Shown: positions 1 through 27,585 of the stretch, one piece after another
Layout of the letters: every line of letters begins with the position of its first letter
How positions within the stretch are numbered: the stretch's first letter is position 1
Assembly (NCBI GenBank): GCA_037039925.1
Contig: JAXRKP010000945.1
Span: 128,415-192,414, forward strand
Reading direction: 5' to 3'
DNA: 64,000 nucleotides
Source: Doris montereyensis
Taxonomy: Eukaryota > Mollusca > Gastropoda > Nudibranchia > Dorididae
Made by a program: the position numbers and the translations under genes
The notes under the pieces: generated by a model
Told to the model about the DNA's origin: nothing
Database searches by the model: none
The model's input: the letters and a program-made list of their open reading frames with translations, nothing else

Positions 1-210
1 TGCATTTTGATACAATAATTTTGACGAGCACTAGCACTAGAATACTAAATCTACTCCACTAGAATCTATTATCTAGATCTAGATCTAGGCCTATGCCAGT
101 GCCATTCTGGGCCTGTGGCAACATCCACACTTGCAATCAGGCGCCGGCAATCTTATAGTAAGTTATAGATCTGCGGTCCCATTCTTCGTTATTTCTCCAC
201 CAACTTTTAA

Positions 211-1163
211 AAGAAAGAATTTCTGAAGAATGAAGACAATAAAAAAGAGTTAATAAATTTTATCCTTAAGGAATGGCAAAGTGACACTTATGTACAACTT
301 TTACACAACAGGGAAGTTTACTTTGCATCTGACAATGTATGCTTTTCCCTTACAAGTGTGGATGGAAAAGTAACAGATTCCAGACAGGTGACAGATCTCT
401 CATCAAGCCAAGAAGAAGCAGACACACTCATCATTCTTCACGGTCTTTATGCAACCAAAGAAGCAGAAAATGAAGATCTGGATATAATTGTCCGTTCACC
501 AGATACCGATGTATTCTTACTTCTCATGGCATTCTGTCACAATTCAAGCACCTACTTTACTTTGATACAGGCAGTACAAACAAAAGAAGAATGATTGACA
601 TCAATACATTGTGTGAAATACATAAAGACATTCAAGACTCTATACTTGGTTTACATGCATTTACCGGCTGTGACGTCAACAGTGCATTTGTCCAGAAAGG
701 AAAGAAAAAACCACTTACCCTTCTTTCAAAAAGCCCTGAATTTATGTCAACCTTCAAAGAGTTCGGCCAGAAAGAGATAATATCTGACAGTTTACTGCTT
801 CGGCTAGAAAGCTTCGTATGTCGTCTTTATGGGAAGCCAACATATACTAGCACAAAAAGACTGAGATATGATATAGTAAGACAAAAATACCTTCTGACAG
901 GAAAAACCCTGTTATCAAGCATCCATGGTCTTGACATCAGTCTGTTACCACCTTGTCAGCAAGCTCTAAAGATTCACAGCTTAAGGGCAAATTATCAAGC
1001 AATGATTTGGAGGCAAGCTGACATTGCCCAACCAGAAATTCCTGAGCCCCCATGTCACAGTTGGACAACACTGGATATATTAAACTATATGACATATGAA
1101 ATGAAAGATAATTTTCTTCCGATCATTTTGAGCTATTGTATGTCCATATTGTTAGTTTTATAA
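211..1163 (+). pseudogene. Transposon-associated protein with XPG/PIN-like acidic motifs, frameshifted
   Basis: An open frame runs from just after a stop at 208-210 to 594 and continues in another frame from about 555 to 1163, so one base is missing near 555. Motifs in order are SSQEEADT, VRSPDTDVFLLL, LHAFTGCD, SAFVQKGKKKP, KSPEF, ESFVCRLYG, LPPCQQAL and RANYQAMIWRQ. I recognise this motif set from a high-copy invertebrate protein family found in repeats. The spacing of the EEADT and SPDTDV blocks resembles the acidic clusters of XPG/FEN1-like PIN nucleases, but that is inference. The 5' part is missing, so this is a truncated copy. No terminal repeats were seen. Confidence 0.7.
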
Positions 1164-1533
1164 CGAAAGTATGTGTTAAAACGTGTCAATCTTTAAAATA
1201 ATGCACTTAATGACCTTTCAAGGGCCATAACTCTTTAACGTGCAACTTTTTTTGTGCAAACTTTTTTTCTGTATGCCTCACATAACCTACTTTTAGAAAA
1301 TCCCAACGGTATAAAATCCCTAGAGGAGGGGGGGAGGGAGGTACCAGTGGCCCCCGGACTATAGCACATGTGTGTCGCCCACATTCTGCTACTCCGCGAC
1401 ACACCAGCGTATTGGTGAAGCACTGTGTTCAATGGACGCGGACACACGAGATGTATTTCCTGCCGGCGCATTTCTAGAAAAGCTGTGTTTTTTCTCGCTT
1501 CTCATTCAACACGACAATAGTTCCAGTGCAACC
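1164..1533. other. No gene recognised
   Basis: AT-rich sequence followed by a G-rich stretch near 1324-1342. No coding or repeat signal was recognised beyond that. Confidence 0.5.
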
Positions 1534-1650
1534 ATGTCTTCTTATCACGAATCAGGGCGTTTGATTTTGAAAATAAAGAGCAGAAACATCATTTGGGACA
1601 GCACAAGTGAGGAATATAAAAACAGTGGTTGGCTCTTTGAGACGTACGGC
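1534..1650 (+). CDS. MADF-like DNA-binding domain fragment (possible first exon)
   Basis: An ATG in good context (ACCATGT) opens a frame with GRLILKIKSRNIIWD followed by SEEYKNSGW. This pattern (LI, then WD, then EYKN) matches the start of MADF domains, which bind DNA in transcription factors and in the accessory protein of PIF/Harbinger transposons. The similarity fades after the GAGAC/GTACGG position near 1645, which could be a splice donor. No downstream exon was found. It may be a transposon relic or an isolated exon. Confidence 0.35.
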
Positions 1651-2203
1651 ACTGGCGTATTGATTCTTATCTATTTGTTTACCGATTTGATTGTAGTTAC
1701 GGACTAAAAAAAGTTAGATCTGGTGTCAAAATCGTTGTCAATTCTTCAAATGTGGCTTTGGGCACACGAAAGTAATTGAAGAATTTGGACTCATCTTCTT
1801 GAAGTTCTTCATATAAGGCCTCTTAGCAGTCTTAGTAATATGTGAGAAACAATGGGATGAACCCAAAATCTTCTTTGTCGCTTTCTTTTTTTAAAGATTC
1901 TTCTCTTCACCATGATGAAAGCCACCCTGACTCTCCGATCATCCATGTTGAACTGAGCGGTAGCGTTAAATGTCGCCCCGTGTGGCTACCACACAAAAAT
2001 AGGCGACACTTTCTGTGCAGTATTTACTGCGCGACAATTGTAGCTCGTCTGTCAAGGCCTTTAGAGAGTTAAAGCCATCTGAAAATGCCGATCAAAATTT
2101 GTATGGCTGGCATATTTGAAATATAGAACACCGCATTGGTTCTCTGTCACAACTATTCCAACCCTCTTTATTTTGTCTTGTCACCAATGCGCACAAACTT
2201 ACA

Positions 2204-2249
<46 letters not shown>

Positions 2250-2682
2250 ACACGCCGTATCGAGAACGTAGAAAACCGGAAATGATGACGTAGACCCTCC
2301 TCTCGGGTGTATGGCATTTGGAGCATTACTATTTACTTTATTTCAAAGGAAACCGCTATGTGAAATTTGGAGCACTACATTTTTGGCGTTCAGTATCGAA
2401 TGCAAGTCACCCAGTCAGTTTACTACCGATTAATGAATAGTTTTAAAAAAGTAAACACTTCCCATCTGCGTGTGTACAGACTTCAGACTGTCTCATGATA
2501 TGAGGCGCATTGAAAATGTTTATTTCATTGAAAATTGTTAAAAACATAAAAAGGCATGAAGAAGAAATATTCGAGCTTTGTATTTACAGAGTTGTTGGTG
2601 GCAGTGAAGTGTGGCATATTGACTGAATGTACTGAAATCTTGTCATGGTTCCATCAGTAAATGACCCCTGGATTGATGAAAT
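1651..2682. other. Unassigned sequence with one microsatellite
   Basis: No coding similarity was recognised. It holds the (AC)n tract listed separately. Confidence 0.5.
2208..2253. repeat. (AC)n microsatellite
   Basis: About 22 AC dinucleotides with one interruption. Confidence 0.95.
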
Positions 2683-2880
2683 TCATTCTCTCTTCTTGAC
2701 ATCTTTCGCTTTGCCAGTCCTTAGGTTTTCTGTGGACTGCAGTTTGAATTTGCACCCAGCCATAATTTCCTGTTGTCGGTCAGTGAGCTCAAATACCGAT
2801 GGGTGGGCTGTGTAAAACAAGCTGTTGAGATGCTTGTGGAACGATTCGCACCCGTTAGTTGTCCTTTTCCGATCCACATC
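2683..2880 (-). pseudogene. MULE-type transposase C-terminal remnant
   Basis: The minus-strand frame reads DRKRTTNGCESFHKHLNSLF, then TAHPSVFELTDRQQE, and ends at a stop after KDVKKRE. The TNGxExxHxxLN...HPSxF pattern is typical of the C-terminal part of MULE-like transposases in invertebrate genomes. No catalytic DDE region is present upstream, so this is a fragment. Confidence 0.6.
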
Positions 2881-2940
2881 TGTAATCGCCCATGATCAAT
2901 GTTGGCTTGCCTCTGCTTGTCTCTGCTAACCGCATCGCCA

Positions 2941-3435
2941 TGTTGCCTTCTTTCTGTCGTCTTCTGGTGTCATCGTAGTAGAATTGAGAATGTTGAGTGA
3001 GGACAGTGGGAAAACGGACTTGCTTTTGTTCCTATGGAGCGGACCCCATAGAGCCAATGAGAGCAAGTGTTTATAAACCACTGTGAACAGTTATTATCGT
3101 GCATGTTTTGTGAAGTCATTCTGACCGTCAGTAGCTTTTGTTTTTACTACCAAGACGTTTTTTTTAAACTAAAAAATCCAATGACAGCCAAAAGTTAAAA
3201 ATTAATACAATTTAGATTGTGTAGGGTGGGGATATTTATTTATAAAATCTAAGTCAATGTTAGGTGAGTGACAGAGCTTTCGCCAACCTAGATGCGAAGT
3301 GTATAAATCGGCCGTCGATACTATGGTCGATACCATGATGCTCCAAATGTCATACTGCATTTTTACTTAATTTTCGATTGTGCTCCAAATGTCACATTTA
3401 AAATTTTTTAGTGCTCAAATGTCAGAATCCCCATT
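2941..3435. repeat. ~493-bp tandem duplication, copy 1
   Basis: It starts at TTGCCTTCTTTCTGTCGTC and is repeated at 3436 with few substitutions. It ends in short repeats of GTGCTCCAAATGTCA. Confidence 0.9.
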
Positions 3436-3990
3436 TTGCCTTCTTTCTGTCGTCTTCTGGTGTCGTCGTAGTAGAATTGAGAATGTTGAGTGAGGTCAGT
3501 GGGAAAACGGACTTGCTTATGTACCTATGGAGCGGACCCCATAGAGCCAATGAGAGCAAGTGTTTATAAACCACTGTGAACATTTTTATCGTGCATGTTT
3601 TGTGAAGTCATTCTGACCGTCAGTAGCTTTTGTTTTTACTACAAAGACGTTTTTTTATACTAAAAAAATCCAATGACAGCCAAAAGTTAAAAATTAATAC
3701 AATTTAGATTGTGTAGAGTGGGGAGACTTATTTATAAAATCTAAGTCAATGTTAGATGAGTGACAGAGTTTTCACCAACGCAGATGCGAAGTGTATAAAT
3801 CGGCCGTCGATACTATGGTCGATACTATGGTCGATACTATGGTGCTCCAAATGTCATACTGCATTTTTTTTCGATAGTGCTCCAAATGTCATACATTTTT
3901 ATTCGATAGTGCTCCAAATGTCATACTGCCTCGATAGTGCTCCAAATGTCACATTAAAATGTTTTAGTGCTTCAAATGTCAGACTCCCCC
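3436..3990. repeat. ~493-bp tandem duplication, copy 2
   Basis: Near-identical to 2941-3435. The 3' end is longer because the GGTCGATACTAT and GTGCTCCAAATGTCATAC sub-repeats were further multiplied. It ends in a poly-C run near 3986. Confidence 0.9.
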
Positions 3991-4969
3991 CCCCCCCCCC
4001 ACCAATCCCCGTCCCCGAGAGAATTTTTGACTGAACATAAAAGTATAGGGACTTGTCATCTGTAAAATCTGATTGCATATTTGAATTCAGCGACTCAAAT
4101 ATATCCTGTTTTTGCGTGGAAATACAAAATTAAGTATTAGGTGAGGAGAAACTATTTTTTTATTAGAATCAGCCATTTAATGCGTATTCCTGTGGTGAAG
4201 TCTAGAGTCTCAAGATCTAGATTTACATCCACTTTTCTCCCCCGACGGAAAGCGCAGAGGCAAGCGCAGTGCCAGTGTCACGCGTGTCAGTCCCAAAGCA
4301 ATACATCTTTTTTCTTTCTTATCGCACTACGCAACCCCAACCACCGCGCGTCTTGTTCAACGTCAGCCGCCTTAAAACTTTGGAAAATATGTCCGAAGTC
4401 CCTCTTGCACGTGTGCGAAGATGTGTGTCAGCGTTCAAAACGGTGTTGACTCAAATTTGTTCCGTTTCTCCAGGATAAAATTTTGCCGTTGCCTTGAAAT
4501 GACAGCAGAGTCAACCAGTTGCTGTATTATTTATAGGTTCTGTTTGTTGCTGGTTAAACAGATATACATTGATGATGAGTGTCGGACATGACCTTGATAA
4601 CTATATTCAGTGAAATTCATTCTGGTTTAAGATTGTTTTGAACTGATCACTACATCTCATCGATAATGTCTAAAAGGACTTTTAAAGAAACCCGTGAATG
4701 TACTAAATGTATTACATGCCAGACCAACACATGAAAACTAACAATGTCCTTCCAAAACAAAACGCTTCAAAGTTCAAGGGTACAAAACCTTCAAAATGAT
4801 CATACACGAATTTCTTTGCCACACAACGGAAGATGAGTTAAGCTCAGCCATTTGTGATGTGTAGATGATCTTGTGTGTCTAAGTGGCAACCATGTTGTAA
4901 TGCTCTTAAACTTCAACGGTTTGATGAAATCCCTCCTCTGATTATTTTTGTAGATTGACAAAACTGGTG
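3991..4969. other. No feature recognised
   Basis: Short open frames near 4141-4478 have no recognisable similarity and no splice-site support. Confidence 0.5.
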
Positions 4970-6310
4970 CTGAGTAAGATATTTTGAGTTATTAACAAAA
5001 ACAATTCTGTGAAATTAGGATAGAAACTTTCTTTGTAAATCATGACTTTATAGATAAAACAAATAACAAATAATTAAGAGAAAACAAAAGACGCCACTGG
5101 TAAAATTTACAAGCAATTTCTCTAGTGGTCATTATGTCAATATTATTTGTGTCATAAAGTAAATAAGGCGATAATAGACGGTTTTCTCTTAAATATGTTT
5201 TATAGTATAGCAGAATTTGTCTTCACAACTTCATGTACAAACTTGTTTAAATGTGAAATAAGATGAAAATTATTTTTTTTAACATTCCAAATCTTGCCAA
5301 GGTTTTGTTTACTTCCAAGATGACATAGAAGACATCGGCAAACAGATCATCAACCAAGTATTCTCTTTTTGACAGTGTTTGCCTGTAGAAGATGATTGTC
5401 ACAAAGAGGTAATGACGCTCAGTCAACTTATCATTTTTAGCTCTGTACAGAGAGCAAGAGCAGGAACTGACAGCGCAGAGAAACAGAAACGCTATAGCAA
5501 TTACAAAAAAATGTCAATCCCTCTATACGTTGGACTAAAAATCCGCTGCCAAACACGAACGAAATGTTTAGTTGATAGGACTAATGGACACTGCCAATTA
5601 TGAATCCGAGTGTGCTGTTTATATTTTTACAACTGCTGCTTTATTGAGTATAATCCATCATTGATTCAATGAAGCTGGGGATGTCCTTATTTCAACATTA
5701 ACAGAAGAACAACATCCAAACATAAAAAAAATATTTCAATTTGCCAACATAACTTACAGAAGTGATGCAGATTAATTTTCAAGTTGCTTAACATAATTGT
5801 TTAGTGTTCAAGAGCACATGGTCAAATTGTCAATGCAAGCTTCCGGAAACCTTTCATTTATAGCTTTCAATGCTGTTGCCTACAGAAAATGAAGATCATT
5901 TTGATAATAGTGTTTGCTCATATCGCCACCGTGAAGTATGGAATGCTGTTGAATATTCAACCCAGGACAGACACCAGTCATTGCCGTTGATCAACCATTC
6001 CTTCCAAAAGTTCATTGATTCAAGAGAATTCGGAGAAAACAAAATTGATATTTTCTTGGTGGGTTGCAAAATTTGATCAGTCTAGGAAGGTTTTTTTTTT
6101 CTATATACAAAATAAAGATCTGGACAGGAGAAATACGGAGATGAAACAAAATTGAGTTTATATCAATTAATTTCTTGTTTTCCATGGACCACACAAATTA
6201 GAGATGGCTTTTCTTAAAATGGTTCCTACCTCCTGCGGAAGTGAATGGATGTGGAGGCAATAACAAAACATGGACTGTGTGGGCCTGGTACAGTTGCTCC
6301 AAGCAGATTC
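4970..6310. repeat. Longer copy of a duplicated segment
   Basis: The sequence from GAGTAAGATATTTTGAGTTA onward recurs in the same order at 6465-7240 in a shortened form. No coding content was recognised. Confidence 0.7.
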
Positions 6311-6464
6311 AATGTTGAAGTGAATTCAATGACTCATCTTAAGCGTTGCTTGTAAGAAGGCATGCGCATATAACTGTAAAAAAAATTACCAATTGCATTT
6401 TTATATGTGTTTGTTTATGTGCGCAAGATGCTGGCAAAGTAATGCTCTTAAAGTTTCCGGCAAT

Positions 6465-7240
6465 TGAGTAAGATATTTTGAGTTAATGTAATTAGGTGAC
6501 TTTCTTTGTAAAATTATTTTAAACAAATAACAAAAGCAGAAGACTCGAAATTTCTCTAGTGGTCATTATGGTCAAATTAAAGGAATACGATAATAGACGT
6601 TGGAACATTTTCTTCACAACTTCATGTTAGTTTAAATGTTTAACAAATTAAAACATCGGCAAACAATGGCTCTGTATTGGTCAGTGTAATGGTCAGTTCA
6701 GGACTTATTCTTAAGTAAAGCAAACCCAAATACTTATATTTCAATTTTCTGTTTAAATTTGCTTATTTGTTCAATTGGTCAAATTGTCAATTTAGCCGGA
6801 CGTTCATAACACTGGTCATACGATCATCATAGTGTTTGCTCTTGTCAATGTTAAGTTATGATAAATTACTGTCCTTCCATAACACATTCACACACGTTGT
6901 TCTCAAAATTTGATCAGTCTAGGAAGGTTTTTTTTTTCTATATATACAAAATAAAGTGGACAGAGAATACGGAGAAAACAAAATTGATATATTTCTTGGT
7001 GGGCTGCATGTACTATGGCGGAAGTGAATGGAAGGCAATAACAAAACATGGACTGTGTGGGCCTGGTCATGCAGGCATGCGCGTGAATTACCGCCGCATA
7101 CTTTATTGTCTCCAACAAGATGCTTACTTTCCGGCAATTGACGATGAAACAATTAGAAGCGACAAAGCTTTCGAAATATGGTGCAAGGAAATTAAAGGCA
7201 TGTCGTGGAACATTTTCTACTAGTCATTGATCATTAAAAC
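6465..7240. repeat. Condensed copy of 4970-6310
   Basis: Blocks such as TTTCTCTAGTGGTCATTATG, TTGATCAGTCTAGGAAGG and AACAAAACATGGACTGTGTG occur in the same order as in the longer copy. Many short stretches between them are missing. Confidence 0.75.
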
Positions 7241-7955
7241 TAAGCTCACGATCTTAAAATTCACCTGATCAGTAAGATCACTGGTCAGTTTTGTCATCCA
7301 CGGTTCATCATTATAGCACGTATCAGTAATAAGTTATGATTAATTACTCTGACCTTCTGAGTCATTTATTGACGATCAGGAAGTTTTTTTTATATATACA
7401 AATGTAGTGGACATTTTACTGGTCAGTTTTAGTCATTTACAGTAAAACGGCCATCATAGTTTGTCAATTGTGAGCTATGATAACTTTGCACCGCCTTTCC
7501 ATAAAACATTTATCGACGATTATACGTTGTTCTGAGAATGTGGTCAGCCCAGGGAGTTTTCTTTAAACATACAAATAAAGTGGACATTCCACTGGTCAGT
7601 TTTGGTAATTCACGGTCAAACGGTCAATATAGTCTTTGCGCTTGTCAATAATAAGTTATAATAATTTTACTCTGCCCTTTCATGAGGCATTCATTAGCGA
7701 TCAGGAAATTTAAAAAAATTATACAAATAAAGTGGGCATTTAACTGGCCAGTTCTGGTCATTCACGGTCAAACGGTCATCATAGTGTTTACGCTTGTCGA
7801 TAATAAGTTATGGTAACTTTTACTCTGCCCTTCCATGAAACATTTATTGACGATTATACACGTTGTTTTCACAGTTTTGTCAGCTCAGGAAGTTTTATAC
7901 TATACGACTATAGTGGACATTTCACTGGTCAGTTGTGGTCATTCAGCGTACTTTC
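7241..7955. repeat. Satellite-like tandem array, unit ~150-185 bp
   Basis: About five diverged units. Landmarks are AGTGGACATTT..ACTGGTCAG (near 7405, 7574, 7724, 7907) and CAATAATAAGTTAT. A related single unit sits at about 6770-6955. Confidence 0.8.
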
Positions 7956-8089
7956 TCAGGGTGGTTCTATATCCATAAATCTCAATACAATCATGGAGTT
8001 TTAAAAATGATTCAACATGCAATAATAAATCAGGGCTCTTGAACACGTTTAAAAAATAAATAAATTTTTAATCACTACCGGTTTGTCTA

Positions 8090-8560
8090 AATTAGCTTAA
8101 ATTTTTATCATATGGTTGCCATGGGAACGCCGCCATCTTGGATGTTCATTGCGAAAATACGTACAACTAGGCTTTTGTAGTTTTTAACAAACTTGGCTGT
8201 AACTTCGCACACATTTATTAGGTTCAATATGTAGCCGCTCTTAGTAGCTTATTTGGATAAATTAAACGGTTTTGATTTTATGAATTTTTTGACAATGCAT
8301 ACAGCAACCTTTCCAAGTTTTTGCCAATTCAATCACAAAATCAATATTTTTGCAACGATTTGAAGATATATCAAAAATCGTTCTACAGACGAAAATTTGT
8401 TTTGCGTCATACATGCTATATACCAAAATTGGGGGCAATCGGACAATAAATTTAAAAATAGATCACAAATCACTGTCAAAAAGTCATTTTGAAAAAGCAT
8501 TTTAAACAAGTGTGTTCGTTATTTGAATGTTTTTTCGCATCTAAACCTCGAAAAGAATAG
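8090..8560. repeat. Possible dispersed repeat around a CCGCCATCTTGGA core
   Basis: It shares the GTTGCCAT..CCGCCATCTTGGA core with the repeats at 14960 and 46300. The rest does not align by eye. Confidence 0.3.
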
Positions 8561-8984
8561 TATGATACTTTGAAACGTCATACAATATTGAGAGGCTCAC
8601 AACAAAATACTTCTTGTCGACCCTATTTCAACTGCTCTACTCTGGGTCACATATGCTTATGTCGGCTGGCATTTTTTTCTTAGAACAGGTGCGCAGAATA
8701 TCTCTTGTAATTTGCTTCCGATGTCAGCTAATATTGAAAATGATTCTCTAAAGCACATGCTGCGGATACACTACTTTGTGATACTTAAAATGAGTACCAA
8801 CTTATTATACTTTAGACACAATTTCCGGCTTTCATGATACAACCGATGTGTTGAAGGTTAGGCCGATATCGTGTTAAAAAACATTTGTATAAAATATAAT
8901 GATCAGTATTGAGCTTTTTATGGTATCAATATAATGGGAATAAAAGTCCGATTTGTGGTAAAAATGCCTTCCTCACCCCCCCCC

Positions 8985-9095
8985 AAGATAGAGATGGTAA
9001 GACGGAGGAAAACTTAGGGAGAGATGCAGACGTTGACGCTGAATAGGGATGACTGGCGGCTCTCTGTTGATGGCCTGTGCTCTGCATGGGGCTGA
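8985..9095 (+). pseudogene. LINE reverse-transcriptase C-terminal remnant
   Basis: The sequence is a diverged copy of the LINE tail at 61525, which encodes the QDRDDLRFFVDGLC-type ending. Here the DW-LSVDGLCSAWG-like end is visible only across frameshifts and stops. Confidence 0.55.
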
Positions 9096-9786
9096 GAGGC
9101 AAACAACAACAATACGGCATATCAAAGGGCGTTAGCAAGATAAAAGTAAGCCTATGTTTTTAAAATGAAGAATTCTAGTCTCCTCTTACTTTGGGTACGA
9201 ATGGGGTTTACGCATCGTCCATAGCGGTCACGTGATAATGGTGTTTACATCGGTTAGCAACGCCGATGCGTGCATTGTTAGTACATACATCGAAGAAGAC
9301 TTAGATTTTGTTCTGCGTTGACTGATATTAGTGATATTATGTTTTCGCTTTGCGTTGAGCTCATTCGGAAAAATGACAAATCATTGCACTGCTTTTACAT
9401 GTTTTAACCTCTGACCAGGAATGTAACAAAACCTGCGATTTTGAAAGTGGATTGCATGTATCAAGAGACTAGATCTAGATCTACATTTAAAGTTAACGAA
9501 GTACAGTGTCTTATGTTCTCTGCCCTTTGCTGAAGATGCCTTCCAGTATCAAACTCTTACTGGTAGGTGGATTTGGTGCGTATTGTTTCATTAGAAATTG
9601 AAGGAAACTAGTACTAGATTTAGTAGTTATGGCTTGTAACCATAATATAATAGGGCCCATTATCTTATTAGATCTCATCTCTCATTCGGAGTTTCCTTAC
9701 TCAGCAGGGAGTTTGTGTCAGAGGTGAGAACACCACACATGCCCAGACTCAGATACTGTCCTGTACATAGCCAATGGATCTTTAAC
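9096..9786. other. Upstream flank of PIGU, no gene recognised
   Basis: It contains AGATCT/TCTAGA-type palindromes near 9469-9482, 9613 and 9669. No open reading frame with recognisable similarity was seen. Confidence 0.4.
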
Positions 9787-10026
9787 GTGCTTCTTATCCC
9801 CTCATTTTCCCTTCAAAATCATATGCCCTGGACCTTCATGCCGTTTGGTGTGGCCAAAGTAATTGAGTTTATGAGCACTGACAAAATGTTTCAATCATCC
9901 TTCGTTTACCTTTACCTCTTCTCTTTTATAGCTATATTGGTTGTGTTTTCAGCTCATGCAACTCCTAACGACATGAAGGTCCAGGAAGTATTCTTTTGGA
10001 GGGGGAAATGAGGGGATAAGAAGCAG
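9787..10026. mobile_element. MITE-like element with ~54-bp terminal inverted repeats
   Basis: The left arm, 9787-9840, begins with GTGCTTCTTATCCCCTCAT. The right arm, 9972-10026, is its reverse complement with a few mismatches and ends in GAGGGGATAAGAAGCAG. The inner ends GGACCTTCATG and CATGAAGGTCC also pair. The internal ~130 bp codes for nothing recognisable. No clear target-site duplication was found. Confidence 0.75.
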
Positions 10027-10471
10027 AGGAAAGACGACGCAGAAGATAGTAGAAAGGTATAGAGGAAGCAATTTGGATAAAGAAGAGCAGACAGGACATA
10101 GAAACATTAGAAACATTCGAAGGTGCTGTCCACTGTCAATGTCAGGGGTGCAGCGTGTTATTGGATGTTACGTAGTCGATGATACCCATACACCAAAAGG
10201 TAGAATGGGAACTGATAAAGAAAGAAGATAGAAGTCGATGGTGGTGACATTAGATAGTCATCATCATCTACCCCGTATTGCTTTTGATAATTTACAATTG
10301 TCAATGAAATTTTGCACTGCTATTGTTGTTCTTGTTGATTATGTTAGTATTGAGAACATTGCACTTACTAGAACGACCTTCTAAGCGCTCTTGGTGATTT
10401 GTGGTACAGACAGGTCACCAATTACAATAGACCTCAGTCATCGGCTCTACACTTTTTCTTTATTAATCAAA
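10027..10471. other. Presumed promoter/5'UTR region of PIGU
   Basis: It lies directly upstream of the PIGU start codon. No clear TATA box was seen. The open frame continues upstream of the chosen start to 10391 but without similarity. Confidence 0.4.
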
Positions 10472-25823
<15,352 letters not shown>

Positions 25824-25878
25824 ATGAAAGCGTCCATTGTTATATAAAGTATGAAATAATGAATCAAATGAACGTGAG

Positions 25879-25884
25879 AATAAA
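25879..25884 (+). promoter_or_regulatory. PIGU polyadenylation signal
   Basis: AATAAA 56 bp after the stop codon, followed by a T/GT-rich stretch at 25895-25908. Confidence 0.7.
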
Positions 25885-26719
25885 TGCTGTAGCTCTTTTT
25901 TTGTGTGTAGTTTGTAATATTTTTCTGCAAGAAAATAGTGTGATTTGTTTGCAACGCTAACGTTGTATGACATGATGTTATTACTGTTTCCATTTTTATT
26001 AAAACCACTCTTATCCTGTGATCGACTTTAAAAATCCATCGAAGACAAAAAAGAAACAAAGAGAAGAAAGCAAAAACAATGAACGATAGGAGGGAACAAA
26101 AGTGGCAAACACGTAATTTAAAGTATGTGATGTAAACAGATAAGTTATTGATTATTTGTTATTCATATCAGATGAAAATTCTAATTACGGCAAAAAAGTA
26201 TAGAAAATAGTTGTCAATATTTTCTATTTATATTATCCTTCGTACGTCAAGTGAACAGTTTTGAATGTGCTTTCGGCCAGTCTTTTTATGTGACATTTTA
26301 TCTAATTTTAATTGCTTGTATAGTAAAGCTTTAAGTAAGTTGCAATGTTCGTGGGATTTGCGTTTTTAAATAAAATAAGTCATCTATTTTCAAATCGTCG
26401 AGTTTGCCTAGATCAACTCAATGTTGAGGATTTTCAGGGTTTGGTACAAATTTCACAATTCACAGCCCCTGGGCAGTTCACCCATGTGTGCTTTACTTTA
26501 CTTGTGGTGCTGCACTCTTGTTTTTCCTGTCTCTTGTGTTGTGTGGTTACATTTAATGTACATCATGTTTTCTCTAGTGACATGGCTACTTCAAATTTTG
26601 ACAAGTTTATAAAGGAGGGTTAGCATTACCAAAGCTATACCTGGGGGGGGGGGGGATGGTGAGCAGCTCATAGTTGGTGCTATTTCTTTCATTTCACTTC
26701 TTTACATCTGTTTCTTGTG
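25885..26719. other. Region downstream of PIGU
   Basis: AT-rich, with a poly-G run near 26643. No gene was recognised. Confidence 0.5.
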
Positions 26720-26910
26720 GCTGCTTGGCAGATGCTGCTGGCTTTCCTTTCCGTCACTGATTTTTCGTCTTTCTGTTTCCCCTTCTGAGATTGAGATCAC
26801 CGGTAAATTTCAATGGAAAGAACACGTATGTGATGTTATAATCCCTTTCTTTTTAATTCACCTTGAGATGGCCACCGATGGAAAATTGGGTCACTTATAA
26901 TGAAACAAAA
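26720..26910 (+). repeat. Pyrimidine-rich dispersed repeat, rearranged
   Basis: GCAGATGCTGCTGGCTTTCC begins one copy, and TTTTTAATTCACCTTGAGAT is a second partial tail. Confidence 0.65.
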
Positions 26911-27234
26911 TATAATTTGTAGACAGGAGCCAGTACCTAGTGCTAAAGTAGAAACATAATGGACATATCATAGGACTAAACAGATTCTTTGGAGATTTTT
27001 AAGCCTGTCACTGTCTAGCTCAAAAAAACTCTAAAACCACAGAATCCTCATTTAAGAGTGGCCCATAAATGTATAAGTGTATCATGGTTTCTGTAGCTTT
27101 TGAGTGGAGCAGGCTAGGTGTTCTGGATAAGATTAGGATGGTGTGGGTAGATTAGTATCCAACTTACCACAGGAACGTAGTCCAGGGCAATCATAAAAAG
27201 TTTTATCTCCGTATCCATATCTAAGTTCAAACAT

Positions 27235-27440
27235 TGCATCTTTCATCACCCGCACGTATGACCTTGACTGTTCAATTGAGTAGTACTTGCATCTTTCATC
27301 ACCCGCACGTATGACCTTGACTGTACAATTGAGTAGTACTTGCATCTTTCATCACCCGCACTCATGACCGTGACTGTACAATTGAGTAGTACTTGCATCT
27401 TCCGTCACTCGCACGCATGACCTTACCTGTACAATTCAGT
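27235..27440. repeat. 53-bp tandem repeat, four copies
   Basis: The unit contains TGCATCTTTCATCACCCGCA and ATGACCTTGACTGTACAATT. Confidence 0.95.
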
Positions 27441-27454
27441 AGCATTAGAGTAGG

Positions 27455-27585
27455 TGGTGTGCGGGGCGCTGCTGGCAGGTACAACTTCTTTCCTTTCCTT
27501 CTCTCACTTATTGTTCATCTTAATTCACCCTGAGATCACCGCTTATGATGGACAAGGTGGTAAATTTCAATAAAACAAACACATC
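27455..27585 (+). repeat. Pyrimidine-rich dispersed repeat
   Basis: Contains GCGCTGCTGGCAGGTACAAC, TTAATTCACCCTGAGATCAC and GCTTATGATGGACAAGG. Confidence 0.8.
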
